DNA from: Pseudofrankia nepalensis | GTDB lineage: Bacteria > Actinomycetota > Actinomycetes > Frankiales > Frankiaceae | Reading direction: 5' to 3' (one strand) | Assembly (NCBI RefSeq): GCF_016786305.1 | Contig: NZ_JADWYV010000014.1 | DNA length: 64,000 nt | Shown here: positions 1-9,173 of the stretch, one piece after another | Layout of the letters: each line of letters begins with the position of its first letter | How positions within the stretch are numbered: the first letter of the stretch is position 1 | The notes under the pieces: generated by a model | Told to the model about the DNA's origin: nothing | Seen by the model: the letters and a program-made list of their open reading frames with translations, nothing else | Database searches by the model: none | Translations under genes and position numbers: made by a program

Positions 1-91
1 GGGCCCCCCCTCTGGCCCCCCCCCCCCGGCCGGCGGCCCCGCGTGGGGGCGGCACAAGTCCGGGGACACGACACAAGCGACCAAAGCAACC

Positions 92-116
92 GGCCGCCCG
101 ACCCGGCGGGGCGGCC
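92..116 (+). terminator. GC-rich hairpin near the left edge
   Basis: GGCCGCCC (92-99) and GGGCGGCC (109-116) are perfect 8-bp arms around a 9-base loop. There is no U-tract, which is normal for actinobacterial terminators. It probably ends a transcript of a gene left of the window, but that gene is not visible. Apart from this hairpin and a C-rich stretch at 1-30 I see no gene or other element in 1-265. Confidence 0.4.
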
Positions 117-265
117 TTCGGACCTGTCCGCTGTCACGCGAGCCAGGGACCGCGTTACCGCGGACGCTTCACCGGCACCAGCCCACCGGCGAGGTTCGCG
201 GCGACGCCGATCATGATCGTTCGGAGTCGGTCAACGCTGGCAATTAACAACTTTCTCGATCGAGA

Positions 266-295
266 TTGACAAGTTTCTCCCGCCTGCCCTAGCCT
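266..295 (+). promoter_or_regulatory. Candidate sigma-70-type promoter for the ABC importer operon
   Basis: TTGACA at 266-271 is followed after 18 bases by TAGCCT at 290-295. This fits a housekeeping actinobacterial promoter and lies about 50 bp upstream of the GTG start at 348. Transcription would begin close to position 302, just before the inverted repeats at 306-332, so a protein bound there could block initiation. Confidence 0.5.
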
Positions 296-305
296 CGGCC
301 ACCGT

Positions 306-332
306 TGCACTCGTAGTGCAAACTACTGCACT
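306..332. promoter_or_regulatory. Three TGCACT half-sites, probable operator
   Basis: TGCACT (306-311), AGTGCA (315-320) and TGCACT (327-332) form two overlapping inverted repeats. The first is the perfect palindrome TGCACTCGTAGTGCA. The cluster sits between the candidate -10 and the ribosome binding site GAAGGAG (334-340) of the first importer gene. Such spacing suggests a repressor site for the operon. The cognate regulator is not identifiable in the window. Confidence 0.5.
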
Positions 333-347
333 TGAAGGAGAGCATAG

Positions 348-1964
348 GTGGATCGGTCGGTCTGGTTTCGGCGACGGATGGGTGCCGTGGTCGTCGCGGT
401 CATGGGGGCGGCGCTGGTGACTGCCTGCTCGGACGCCGGCGCGAGCGATTCCGCGGCGTCCGGAGGGACGACACCGGTGGCTGGCGGGACGCTGACGTTC
501 GCCGTCGCCACGGACTCCGGGTGCGCCGACCCGCAGCAGGCGGGCAGCGCCGACACGGCCGCGCTGCGTCAGGTGGTCGACTCGCTGGTCGACCAGGACG
601 CGAAGACCGGCAAGATCGTGCCGTGGCTGGCCGAGAGCTGGACGATCAGCGCGGACGGGAAGGCGTTCACGTTCCGCCTGCGGCCCGGCGTGACGTTCAG
701 CGACGGAACGCCGCTGAACGCGCAGGTCGTCAAGGACAACTTCGACGCCGTTCCGAAGCTGGGGGCGTTGGCGGTCCAGGCCGAGTCGTACCTGAGCGGC
801 TACGTGGGCACCACCGTGGTCGACGAGCTCACCGCGAAGGTGGAGTTCGCGCAGCCCGCCGTGCCGTTCCTGCGGGCGGCGTCCACCTCCACCCTCGGGC
901 TGGTGTCGGCTGCGACGGCGAGGAAGACCCCGGCGCGGCGCTGCCGGGACGGGGTGATCGGGACGGGCCCGTTCGTGCTGTCGTCGTACGAGCAGAACAA
1001 GGCGACCACGTTGACGCGCCGGGCCGAGTACGCGTGGGGCTCGCCGCTGTGGGCCAGGCCCGGCGCGGCGTACCTGGACAAGATCGTGTTCAGTGTCGTG
1101 CCGGAGGCGGGTGTGCGGACCGGCAGCCTGGTCTCGGGGCAGCTGGACGTGATCAACGGGGTGGGCAGGGCGGATCAGGCGGCGATCCAGGACGAGGTGG
1201 CGGACCTGGCCTCCTACACGAGTCCCGGAGTCGGCTTCAACCTCGGCGTCAACAGCGCCCGGGTGCCGGACAAGGCCGTCCGCCAGGCGCTGCTGGTCGC
1301 GATCGACCGGCCGCAGGTCGTCTCCACCGTCTTCCCGGCCGGGACCCGGGCCGCGACGAGCGTGCTGACGGCGAGCACCGCGGGGTTCGAGGACCTGGGC
1401 TCGGCCATGAGCCACGACCCGGCCAGGGCGAGGCAGCTGCTGGACCAGGCCGGCTGGACGAGCGGCCCGGGCGGCATCCGGACCAAGGACGGCGTGCCGT
1501 TGCGGCTGACCACGGTCTGGTTCACCAACGCGGCCGCCTACCTGCCGGCCCTGGAACTGATCCAGCAACAGCTGAAGGACGTCGGCGTGGAGCTGGTCCT
1601 CAAGGAGCTGCAGGTCTCCCAGTTCGCGCAGCTGCTGAAGAGCGGCGACTTCGACCTGTTCTGGGGCGGCAACTACCGCAGTTCCGACCCTGACGCGCTG
1701 CGGACCCTGTACTCCACGAAGCTGGTCAACACCTATCGCATCCCGGTGACCGAGCTGGACGAGGTTCTCGACCAGCAGGCGGCGACGGTCGACGAGGTCC
1801 AGCGCGCCGCGCTGGTCGGGCGGGCCCAGCAGCTGATCGTGGAGAACGCCTACGTCCTGCCCATCGTCGACAACCAGATCATCCTGGGCGTCGCGAAGGA
1901 CGTGCACGGGCCGCGGTTCCAGGCGCCCGGGGACATCAGCCTGCACGACACATGGAAGAGCTGA
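348..1964 (+). CDS. ABC transporter substrate-binding lipoprotein, peptide/nickel family (SBP_bac_5)
   Basis: Extracytoplasmic binding protein that captures the substrate and delivers it to the permeases encoded next. The 538-residue product has a basic N-terminus, a hydrophobic signal segment (about residues 12-26) and a lipobox ending in Cys27, so it should be membrane-anchored outside the cell. The remainder has the family 5 pattern, including the early segment with LTFAVATDS and the WLAESWTIS region typical of DppA/OppA proteins. GTG 348 is chosen because GAAGGAG lies 7 bases upstream. The stop overlaps the next start by 13 bp. The substrate cannot be read from sequence: peptides are the default, but family members also take nickel, sugars or opines. 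Confidence 0.9.
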   Translation: MDRSVWFRRRMGAVVVAVMGAALVTACSDAGASDSAASGGTTPVAGGTLTFAVATDSGCADPQQAGSADTAALRQVVDSLVDQDAKTGKIVPWLAESWTISADGKAFTFRLRPGVTFSDGTPLNAQVVKDNFDAVPKLGALAVQAESYLSGYVGTTVVDELTAKVEFAQPAVPFLRAASTSTLGLVSAATARKTPARRCRDGVIGTGPFVLSSYEQNKATTLTRRAEYAWGSPLWARPGAAYLDKIVFSVVPEAGVRTGSLVSGQLDVINGVGRADQAAIQDEVADLASYTSPGVGFNLGVNSARVPDKAVRQALLVAIDRPQVVSTVFPAGTRAATSVLTASTAGFEDLGSAMSHDPARARQLLDQAGWTSGPGGIRTKDGVPLRLTTVWFTNAAAYLPALELIQQQLKDVGVELVLKELQVSQFAQLLKSGDFDLFWGGNYRSSDPDALRTLYSTKLVNTYRIPVTELDEVLDQQAATVDEVQRAALVGRAQQLIVENAYVLPIVDNQIILGVAKDVHGPRFQAPGDISLHDTWKS

Positions 1965-3001
1965 CCGCTCCGGCGTCGCCCACCGGCACCGGCGGGACCG
2001 CCGGTGCCGTCCGGACCGTCCGGGCCGGCGGGCTCACCCGCCGGTACGCGGCGGGCCGGGTCCTGCGCGCCGCCGGTGTCGTCTGGGCGGCCTACACCCT
2101 CTCGTTCCTGGTCATGGAGCTGCTGCCCGGCGACCCGGTCGCGGCGATGGCCGGCGCGGGACTGCAACTGCAGCCGGTCTCGGAGGTCCGGCTCGCCCAG
2201 CTACGCGAGCAGTACGGCTTCGACCAGCCAGTTCTGGCCCAGTACGTCGACTACCTGGCCAGGGCGGCGCGGGGCGACCTCGGCGACTCGGTCGCCCTCG
2301 GCCGGCCCGTGACGTCGATGATCACCACGGCGCTGCCGCCCACGCTCGCGCTGGCCGCGTCGGCCCTGGCGCTCGCGCTGGTCGGCGGTGGCGCGCTGGC
2401 GCTGGCGGCCACCTACACCCGCCGGCGCTGGCCGCGGCAGGTGCTGCTGTCCCTGCCGTCACTCGGCGTCTCGCTGCCGTCGTTCTGGGTCGGGCTGATG
2501 CTCGTCGAGCTGCTGTCCTTCCGGGCACGGATCTTTCCCGCGTTCGGCGACGACGGCGTCCGCGGCCTGGTCCTGCCGGCCATGACCCTGGCGGTCCCGA
2601 CCGCCGCGATGATCGCGCAGGTGCTGGCGACCAGCCTGCTGACCGCCCTGGACGAGCCCTACATCCAGACCGCGCGCGGCAAGGGAGCGAGCAGAGCCCG
2701 GCTGCAGCTGTGGCATGCCCTGCCGAACGCCTGCCTGTCCACGCTCACCGTGGCCGGCCTGCTCGTCGGCCAGCTGCTGGCGAGCTCGGTCGTCATCGAG
2801 ACCGTCTTCTCCCGCGACGGGATCGGACGGATCACCGCCGACGCGGTGACGGTTCAGGACATACCCGTCGTCCAGGGGGTCGTGGTGTTCAGCGCCGTGG
2901 TCGTCGTGATCACCAACCTGCTGATCGACCTGGTCTACCCCCTGCTCGACCGGCGCATCACACTCGCCGGCGCCGCCGCGGTGCCCGGGGCGGCCCGGTG
3001 A
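1952..3001 (+). CDS. ABC transporter permease, DppB-like
   Basis: First membrane subunit of the importer (349 residues). The N-terminal 30 residues are Gly/Arg/Thr-rich, then about six hydrophobic segments follow (first around 33-55). The EAA-type cytoplasmic loop that contacts the ATPase is visible around residues 240-262 (ARGKGASRARL then HALPN). It begins inside the end of the binding-protein gene (13-bp overlap), so the two are probably translationally coupled. Family assignment rests on the loop, length and operon position. Confidence 0.9.
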   Translation: MEELTAPASPTGTGGTAGAVRTVRAGGLTRRYAAGRVLRAAGVVWAAYTLSFLVMELLPGDPVAAMAGAGLQLQPVSEVRLAQLREQYGFDQPVLAQYVDYLARAARGDLGDSVALGRPVTSMITTALPPTLALAASALALALVGGGALALAATYTRRRWPRQVLLSLPSLGVSLPSFWVGLMLVELLSFRARIFPAFGDDGVRGLVLPAMTLAVPTAAMIAQVLATSLLTALDEPYIQTARGKGASRARLQLWHALPNACLSTLTVAGLLVGQLLASSVVIETVFSRDGIGRITADAVTVQDIPVVQGVVVFSAVVVVITNLLIDLVYPLLDRRITLAGAAAVPGAAR

Positions 3002-3921
3002 GCGACATCCTGATCACCGAGGCGGGCCGCCGCGCCGTCCCTCAGCCCTCCGCGGACCCGGCGCCATCGCCGGCAAGGGGGCGGCGACGAGGCCGGGCCA
3101 GCCGGGTGGCGCGCCAGCTTGCCCGCCAGCCCGGACTGGCGCTGGCGGTCGCCGTCGTCGCGCTGGTGCTGCTCGCCGCGGTCTGGCCGGGACTGTTCAC
3201 CGCGCGCGACCCGCTGCGCGCCGACCCCTCCGCGATCCTGCGCCCGCCCGGCGCGCGGCACTGGTTCGGCACCGACGAGCTCGGCCGCGACCAGTACGCC
3301 CGCGTCGTGCACGGAGCGGTCCTGTCGCTGCGCGCGACCCTGATCGCCGTCGCGCTCGCCTTCGTCGTCGGCGGCGGGATCGGCCTGCTCGCGGGCTTCG
3401 CCGGCGGCCGGGTCGAGGACCTGCTCATGCGGATGGTCGACGTGTTGCTGGCCATTCCCGCGGTGCTGCTGTCCCTGGCGGTGGTCACCGCGCTGGGCTA
3501 CGGCACCACGAAGGTCGCCGTCGCGGTGGGCGTCGCCAGCGTCGCCGGCTTCGCCCGCGTCGCCCGAGCCGAGGTCCTCAAGGTCCGGCAGGCCGTGTTC
3601 GTGGAGGCCGCGCGGGCGTCGGGGTCGCGCTGGCCCAGTGTGCTGATCCACCACGTCGCGCCGCACGCCGTCGGCCCGATCCTGGCCCTGGCCGCGCTCG
3701 ACGTCGGCGGCGCGGTGCTGGCGGTGTCCGCGCTGAGCTTCCTGGGCTACGGCGCCGCCCCGCCCGCCCCGGAGTGGGGCAGCCTGATCTCCCACGGCCG
3801 CACCTACCTCGCCACCGCGTGGTGGCTGTCCGCCCTGCCCGGCCTGGTCCTCGCGGCACTCGTCCTCGCCACGAGCCGGATCTCCCGCGCCATCGACAGC
3901 GACCGGAGCAGGCAACGATGA
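2998..3921 (+). CDS. ABC transporter permease, DppC-like
   Basis: Second permease, 307 residues. The start is GTG 2998, which overlaps the preceding stop in the 4-base arrangement GTGA; longer upstream starts would lie wholly within dppB-like coding sequence. The N-terminal 45 residues are rich in Arg and Pro. A hydrophobic segment follows (about 45-65), then the DppC signature region with HWFGTDELGRDQ and the EAA loop near residues 202-224 (EAARASGSRWPSV). It should pair with the DppB-like subunit to form the transmembrane pore. Confidence 0.9.
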   Translation: MSDILITEAGRRAVPQPSADPAPSPARGRRRGRASRVARQLARQPGLALAVAVVALVLLAAVWPGLFTARDPLRADPSAILRPPGARHWFGTDELGRDQYARVVHGAVLSLRATLIAVALAFVVGGGIGLLAGFAGGRVEDLLMRMVDVLLAIPAVLLSLAVVTALGYGTTKVAVAVGVASVAGFARVARAEVLKVRQAVFVEAARASGSRWPSVLIHHVAPHAVGPILALAALDVGGAVLAVSALSFLGYGAAPPAPEWGSLISHGRTYLATAWWLSALPGLVLAALVLATSRISRAIDSDRSRQR

Positions 3922-5654
3922 CCAGCCCAGACAGAACCCACCCAGACATGGCCCACCCAGACATGGCCCACCCTCAGCCAGCCGGCGACCTCGCCGAACC
4001 GGCGGCTGGCCCCGCGCGGCAGGACCCGGTCCTGGCCGTCCGGTCGTTGTCGGTGTCGTACCACACCGGGAGCGGGCCGGTGCGGGTCGTCCACGACCTG
4101 GACCTGGACCTGTCGGCGGGGGAGACCCTTGCCCTGGTCGGGGAGTCCGGATCCGGCAAGACGACCACCGCGCACGCGATCGCCGGCCTGCTCCCCAGCA
4201 TGGCCCGGATCGACGGCGGAAGCGTGACGTTCGGCCGCCGTGACCTTGTCACCCTGCCCGAGCGCCAGCTGCGGGCGTTGCGGGGCCGCTACATCGGCGT
4301 CGTGCCGCAGGACCCCGGCGTCGCGCTCAACCCGGTGCGGCGGGTCGGACCGCAGGTCGCCGAGGTGCTGCGCATCCACCGGCTCGCCCCGCGCCACGAC
4401 CTGCCGCGGCTCGCGGTCGAACTGCTCGACCAGGCCGGGGTGCCCGACCCGGCGCGGCGAGCCAGGCAGTACCCCCATGAGCTGTCCGGCGGGCTGCGCC
4501 AACGAGTCCTGATCGCCATCGCGCTGGCCGCCCAGCCGAGACTGCTGATCGCCGACGAGCCGACCAGCGCCCTCGACGTCACCGTGCAGCGACGGATCCT
4601 CGATCACCTGGGGCGCCTGGCCGACGCCGCCGGCATCGCGATCCTGCTGGTCACCCACGATCTCGCGGTGGCCGCCGAGCGCGCCGACCGCATCGCCGTC
4701 ATGACGGGCGGGCGCGTCGTGGAGACCGGGCCGGCCCGCGACCTGCTGGCGGACCCGAGCCACCCCTACACCCGCCGCCTCGTCGAGGACGCGCCGAGCC
4801 TGGCCCCGGCGCGCGCCAGGCCCGCGCGAACGTCGCCAGGGCCCGGCCCGGCGCCGCTGCTCGCCGTGGAGCACCTCACCAGGCACTTCCCGGGCGAGGC
4901 CCACCCGGCCGTCGACGACGTCACCTTCACCATCGGTCCCCGCGAGACGCTCGCCCTGGTCGGCGAGTCCGGCTCAGGCAAGACCACGACGGCCCGCCTG
5001 GTCACCCGGCTCCTCGCGCCCAGCGGTGGGCGGATCAGGCTGCGCGGCCAGGACGTCACCACCGCCCGCGGCGGCGAGCTGCGGGCGCTGCGGCGCCATG
5101 TGCAGCTCGTCTACCAGAACCCCTACGCGTCGCTGGACCCCAGGCACACCATCGCGCAGGTGATCATCGAGCCGCTCCGGGCCTACCGCGTCGGCACCCG
5201 CCCGACCAGGCGGGCCCGCGCCGCGGAGCTGCTCGACCGCGTCGGCCTGCCCGCCGCGACGCTGGACCGCAGGGCGGCCGAGCTGTCCGGCGGGCAACGC
5301 CAGCGCGTCGCGATCGCCCGCGCGCTCGCCCTCGAACCCGAGCTGATCGTCTTCGACGAGCCGGTCTCCGCCCTCGACGTCTCGGTGCAGGCCCAGATCC
5401 TCGACCTGCTCGCCCGGGTCCAGGACGAGACCGGCGTGGCCTACCTGTTCATCTCCCACGACCTCGCCGTCGTCAGCCAGCTCGCGCACCGCGTCGCCGT
5501 CATGCGGGCGGGCCGCGTCGTCGAGACCGGCCCCACCGGCGAGGTCTTCACCCGGCCGAGCCATCCCTGTACCCAGGAGCTGCTCGACGCCATCCCCGGC
5601 GCGCGGCGCACGCCCCGACAGCAACCCCCAGCCCACCTCGAGGAGGCCCGATGA
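3918..5654 (+). CDS. Fused double ABC ATPase (DppD-DppF type)
   Basis: Both ATPase halves of the importer are fused in one 578-residue chain. Each half has its own Walker A (GESGSGKTTT at about 75-84 and 349-358), signature (LSGGLRQRV near 188 and LSGGQRQRV near 456) and Walker B (LLIADEP and LIVFDEP). All catalytic motifs look intact. Before the first domain is a short tail with DMAHP repeated, from a small tandem duplication at about 3946-3975. ATG 3918 overlaps the permease stop by 4 bp. The fused form is common in actinobacteria. Confidence 0.92.
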   Translation: MTSPDRTHPDMAHPDMAHPQPAGDLAEPAAGPARQDPVLAVRSLSVSYHTGSGPVRVVHDLDLDLSAGETLALVGESGSGKTTTAHAIAGLLPSMARIDGGSVTFGRRDLVTLPERQLRALRGRYIGVVPQDPGVALNPVRRVGPQVAEVLRIHRLAPRHDLPRLAVELLDQAGVPDPARRARQYPHELSGGLRQRVLIAIALAAQPRLLIADEPTSALDVTVQRRILDHLGRLADAAGIAILLVTHDLAVAAERADRIAVMTGGRVVETGPARDLLADPSHPYTRRLVEDAPSLAPARARPARTSPGPGPAPLLAVEHLTRHFPGEAHPAVDDVTFTIGPRETLALVGESGSGKTTTARLVTRLLAPSGGRIRLRGQDVTTARGGELRALRRHVQLVYQNPYASLDPRHTIAQVIIEPLRAYRVGTRPTRRARAAELLDRVGLPAATLDRRAAELSGGQRQRVAIARALALEPELIVFDEPVSALDVSVQAQILDLLARVQDETGVAYLFISHDLAVVSQLAHRVAVMRAGRVVETGPTGEVFTRPSHPCTQELLDAIPGARRTPRQQPPAHLEEAR

Positions 5655-6220
5655 CCGCTGCCCCGCGCACCGGCACCGCCACACCCACGGCCGAGCCGGT
5701 CCCCCCGGGCGAGGCGACGACCGAGCGGCGCCTCGCGCGTCTCGAGGCCGAGCGGAGCATCCTGCGCACCTTCGCCCGCTTCTTCCGGCTGGTCGACACC
5801 CGGGAACACGAACGCGTCGCGGCGCGATGCCTCACCCCCGACGCGACGCTCGACTGCCACGTCCCCGCGTTCCACCGGCTGCGCGGCCACGACGAGTTCA
5901 CCCGGCACCTGCTCACCGTCGTGGCGCCCCGCTCCCAGATGGTCGCCCACGTGCCGGGACTCGCCGTCATCGACTGGGACGAGGACGGCCAGCCCAGCCT
6001 GTCCGCCTACACCACCGTCTGGCACTGGTACACCGTCAACGCACACCACGGCGACCTGCGTCCCGCCGACTGGACCACCATCGGCCTGGTCGAGGACGAC
6101 TACCGCCTCCACGACGGACGCTGGCTGATCGCGCACCGCCGCGTCACCCCCGTCGCCGGCCTCGTCGCCGCCGGCTCACCCCCGCCGCCCGCCGCGGCCC
6201 ACGACCGTCCCGGAGCGTGA
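5651..6220 (+). CDS. SnoaL/NTF2-like protein, copy 1
   Basis: A 189-residue cone-shaped alpha+beta barrel candidate of the SnoaL_4 type (nuclear transport factor 2 superfamily). The family includes dehydratases and isomerases acting on small hydrophobic substrates, but many members have no known function. The N-terminal helix ERSILRTFARFFRLVD and the C-terminal block with ADWTTIGLVEDDY and DGRWLIAHR are family-typical. ATG 5651 overlaps the ATPase stop by 4 bp and GAGGAGG precedes it, so it belongs to the importer operon. A paralogue follows directly. A role in processing the imported compound is inference. Confidence 0.75.
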   Translation: MTAAPRTGTATPTAEPVPPGEATTERRLARLEAERSILRTFARFFRLVDTREHERVAARCLTPDATLDCHVPAFHRLRGHDEFTRHLLTVVAPRSQMVAHVPGLAVIDWDEDGQPSLSAYTTVWHWYTVNAHHGDLRPADWTTIGLVEDDYRLHDGRWLIAHRRVTPVAGLVAAGSPPPPAAAHDRPGA

Positions 6221-6222
6221 CG

Positions 6223-6738
6223 ATGACGGGCACCCTGGACCGCCTCGACGCGGAACGCGCCATCCGGCGCACCCACTTCCGCTTCTTCCAGCTCGCGGAC
6301 CTCGGCGACTTCGGCGCGCTCGGGCAGGAGTGCTTCACCGCCGGCGCCGACATCGAGTACCGGATCATGCCGGGCCCGCCCCAGCGCTTCCACGGCCGCG
6401 ACGCCTTCGTCGGCTTCATGCTCGCCGGGCGGGCGCCGGCGGCGGCGCGTGCGCGCGGCGGCGGCCCCGTCGTCGCGCACACCTCCGCCCCGCCCGACAT
6501 CGACTGGGACGCCGGACGCCCCCGGCTCACCGGCTACGCGACGGTCTGGCACTGGGCCGCCGCCAACACCCCCACGGGGCACCCCCGGCCGGCCGACTGG
6601 ACCACCATCGGCCTCGTCGAGGACGACTACCAGAAGGTCGACGGCCGCTGGCTCATCGCCCGGCGCCTCATCACCCCCGCCGCGGGCCTGGTGGCCGTCG
6701 GCACGCCGCCCGGACGGGGCCGGGAGGTGCCACGCTGA
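6223..6738 (+). CDS. SnoaL/NTF2-like protein, copy 2
   Basis: Paralogue of the preceding gene (171 residues). The two share the N-terminal ERxIxRTxxRFF helix, the TVWHW segment, and the PADWTTIGLVEDDY and RWLIA blocks, ending in AGLVAVGTPP against AGLVAAGSPP. ATG 6223 lies 2 bp after the previous stop. The central part differs more, with an Ala/Arg-rich insertion around residues 70-85. Tandem pairs can form heteromers or split substrates. This is the last gene of the operon; a minus-strand gene ends 38 bp downstream. Confidence 0.75.
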   Translation: MTGTLDRLDAERAIRRTHFRFFQLADLGDFGALGQECFTAGADIEYRIMPGPPQRFHGRDAFVGFMLAGRAPAAARARGGGPVVAHTSAPPDIDWDAGRPRLTGYATVWHWAAANTPTGHPRPADWTTIGLVEDDYQKVDGRWLIARRLITPAAGLVAVGTPPGRGREVPR

Positions 6739-6776
6739 CTCGACCGGGGGCCGTTGGGCGGCATCGCGCGGACGAT

Positions 6777-8279
6777 CTAGGAGGGGGAGCCCGCCGGACC
6801 GGTCCGTTGCGCGGGTCCTCGTGAAGGACGGCGTGGACTCTTCTGCGGGGCCGGAGGGTGCCCGGTGTTTTCGGGCCGGCCGGCGGCGGGAGGTTGTGCC
6901 GCGAGCCGCGGCTTGTCTGAGCCGGGCTCGGCCGACGGTGGGTCGAGCGTGGCCGGTGGCGGGGCCGTCACCGGTTCGGCGACCTGTGCGCCTGCCAGGT
7001 CGGTGCCCGTGGCGCCGGGTGCGGCGGCCGTCGCCGGGACGAGCGCTGTGGCCTGGGCCGAGGCTGGGGGTCCTGAGGTCGACAGCGGTGGCCGCCGCGC
7101 GCTGGCGACCCCGGGGGAGTCCTCCGGCGTCGCCGTGACCCAGCCGGTCGCGGTGAGGGCGACGATCGTGAGCACTCCGGCGGCCGGGAGCAGGACGCGC
7201 CGCCTTCGCTCCTGGACCGCGGTCACCAGCGCGTGTCGGGGCACCTGCCGGCGGCCGGGCCCTGCCGCGGTCGGGTCCGCGGGGTTGACGGCGCCGGTGG
7301 GGAGAGGGGCGGCGGCCGTGTGGTGGTGAGCGTCACGCATGGCGGCTTCGAGGATGGCGGGGCCGGCCAGGACCGCGGCGGGTCGGGTGACGGTGCCCGT
7401 CGTCGGCGCGTCGGTCGGCGGCGGTCCGTGGGTTCGCGTGCCCGGGGTGAGGGCTGCTCGGGGTCGCTGAAGTTGGGTGAGGAGCTCCCTCGCGGTGGGG
7501 CGACGCCGCGGGTCCCTGTGCAGGGCCGCGACGGTCAGGCCGCGCAGGTCTCTGGGGATGGCGCGCAGGTCGGGGACGGTGTTGACGGTCCGGTAGAGCA
7601 GCGCCTCGAGGGAACCGTCGCCGAAGGGCGCCTGCCCGGTCGAGGCGAAGACCAACGTGAGCGCCCAGGAGAAGATGTCGGCCTTGGAGCTTGGCCGGTC
7701 CCCGTCGACCAGGAGTTCGGGGGCGATGTAGCCGAGGCTTCCCAGCACTATGCCGGACGCGGTCGCCGTTCCTGGCAGGCCGGCGACGATGCCGAAGTCG
7801 ATGACCTTCGGGCCGTCGTCGGCCAGCATGATGTTGCTGGGTTTCAGGTCCCGGTGCACCACCCCTGCCTCGTGCAGCGCGCACAGCGCCTCGGCCATGC
7901 CGGCTGCCAGGGCGTGTAGCCGGTCGCCGGGCATCGGCCCGTGCGTCAGGACCGAGGTCGTCAGCGTCGGTCCTGGCACGTATTCGGTCGCCAGCCACGG
8001 CTGCTCGTCGAGCGGGTCGGCGTCAAGCAGCCTGGCCACCCGTGGGCTGTCGATCGCGGCGACGGCGACCACCTCCCGGGCGAACCGCCGCCGTGACAGC
8101 TGGTCGCCGCCGTGGTCGTCGCGGAGCACCTTGACCGCCGCCTGACGGCCCGTCGGGTCCGAACCCAGGTACACCGTGCCCATGCCGCCGCTGCCGAGCC
8201 GAGCGCTCAGCCGGTAGGGGCCAATGGTCGTCGGATCGTTCGCCCGCAGTGCCTTCCCGGCCCCGCTCTTCGAGGACAT
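6777..8279 (-). CDS. Membrane-anchored Ser/Thr protein kinase (PknB-like)
   Basis: A 500-residue eukaryotic-type kinase. The kinase domain (about 20-280) has the glycine loop LGSGGMGTVYLG, the ATP lysine K50, the catalytic HRDLKPSN (D144) and the DFG aspartate D161, so it should be active. A Pro/Ala/Thr-rich juxtamembrane stretch leads to one transmembrane segment (about 363-385) and a low-complexity outer tail. No PASTA or other sensor domain is recognisable. The start at 8279 is preferred over an in-frame ATG 54 bp upstream because GAGGTGG lies just ahead of it. It appears monocistronic; substrates are unknown. Confidence 0.9.
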   Translation of the reverse strand: MSSKSGAGKALRANDPTTIGPYRLSARLGSGGMGTVYLGSDPTGRQAAVKVLRDDHGGDQLSRRRFAREVVAVAAIDSPRVARLLDADPLDEQPWLATEYVPGPTLTTSVLTHGPMPGDRLHALAAGMAEALCALHEAGVVHRDLKPSNIMLADDGPKVIDFGIVAGLPGTATASGIVLGSLGYIAPELLVDGDRPSSKADIFSWALTLVFASTGQAPFGDGSLEALLYRTVNTVPDLRAIPRDLRGLTVAALHRDPRRRPTARELLTQLQRPRAALTPGTRTHGPPPTDAPTTGTVTRPAAVLAGPAILEAAMRDAHHHTAAAPLPTGAVNPADPTAAGPGRRQVPRHALVTAVQERRRRVLLPAAGVLTIVALTATGWVTATPEDSPGVASARRPPLSTSGPPASAQATALVPATAAAPGATGTDLAGAQVAEPVTAPPPATLDPPSAEPGSDKPRLAAQPPAAGRPENTGHPPAPQKSPRRPSRGPAQRTGPAGSPS

Positions 8280-8434
8280 CCAGCCACCTCGCTTGCAGCA
8301 CAGCAGATCGTCGCGCTCATGTTCGCACTTCACCAGCGCAAATCAGGATGATCTGGGCGCGAATACCCGGCTGCTCGCCAGCCAAACAACGCTCGCGACG
8401 CGCCTAGGCGGACATCGGGACCTGACGGCGGGCC

Positions 8435-9037
8435 TCAGTTGTCGAACGGCGCGGTCAGGATCATCGTGTCGAAGCTGAAGTCGGCCACGTGGCGGGCGAT
8501 CCGTGAGGTCGGCTTCGCCGCCGCCTGGGCCCGGATCACCTCTGTCAGGTAGTCCTTGAAGCCCGGCTCGCGTGGGTCCTGTTCGAGGATCGCGCCCACC
8601 ACGTCGGGTGGCAGGTCACCGAGGCTGAGGCCGGCCACGTCCGCCCCGGCGCCGAGGCTGACGCCGGCGACTCCGGCGCGCGCGTCGTCCCTGGTGGCCA
8701 GTTCGAGGTGCAGCGCGATGGCGTCGCGCACCAGGTCGGCCAGCTCGGTGGGCGCCTGCCAGGCGAGCAGCGCGTCGTGGGCGACCCGCGCGCCGCGCGC
8801 CTCGAACGGGGTCACCGGATCGTCCCAGGTCGGTGTCAGGCCGAGGTCGTGCAGCGCGCAGGCGACGTAGAGCGCCTCCGCGTCGAACGCGCGGCCCTGC
8901 TGGCCGAGCAGCGCGGCGGCGAACTGGTAGGTCCGGTGGCAGTGCCCGACCAGGTGCGGTGGGGAGCAGTCGACGAGCATGCGGTCGGCGGCGTCGGCCA
9001 GCGCGGTGTCGGGGCGGACGGCCAGGATGTGGGGCAT
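8435..9037 (-). CDS. HD-domain metal-dependent hydrolase (cyanamide-hydratase-like)
   Basis: A 200-residue HD-fold protein. The metal-binding pattern is visible: HCHR (H34), then ALHDLG (H63, D64), with later histidines in the IALHLEL segment. Order and spacing resemble the small HD hydrolases related to fungal cyanamide hydratase; the substrate cannot be assigned. The start at ATG 9037 has GAGGT ahead of it. It lies 136 bp after a GlxA-type regulator gene on the same strand, suggesting regulation by or with that protein. A short internal repeat (AGVSLG, AGLSLG) lies near residues 130-145. Confidence 0.75.
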   Translation of the reverse strand: MPHILAVRPDTALADAADRMLVDCSPPHLVGHCHRTYQFAAALLGQQGRAFDAEALYVACALHDLGLTPTWDDPVTPFEARGARVAHDALLAWQAPTELADLVRDAIALHLELATRDDARAGVAGVSLGAGADVAGLSLGDLPPDVVGAILEQDPREPGFKDYLTEVIRAQAAAKPTSRIARHVADFSFDTMILTAPFDN

Positions 9038-9173
9038 CGGTACCTCGCTTCGTGTCCGTGCTGTGGGTGGGTCGGCGGGCGCCACGGGACGGCTCCCGGG
9101 CTGAGGGCGGCTCGTCCGGTCTGCCCGTGCTCGGCGGACCGGGGGAGACACGCGGGCAGGCCCGGCGGTCAGA

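Noticed and set aside
3940..3980. DMAHP repeat at the ATPase N-terminus as a functional domain
   Set aside because: Only a short in-frame duplication in a disordered tail; the ATPase fold starts later.
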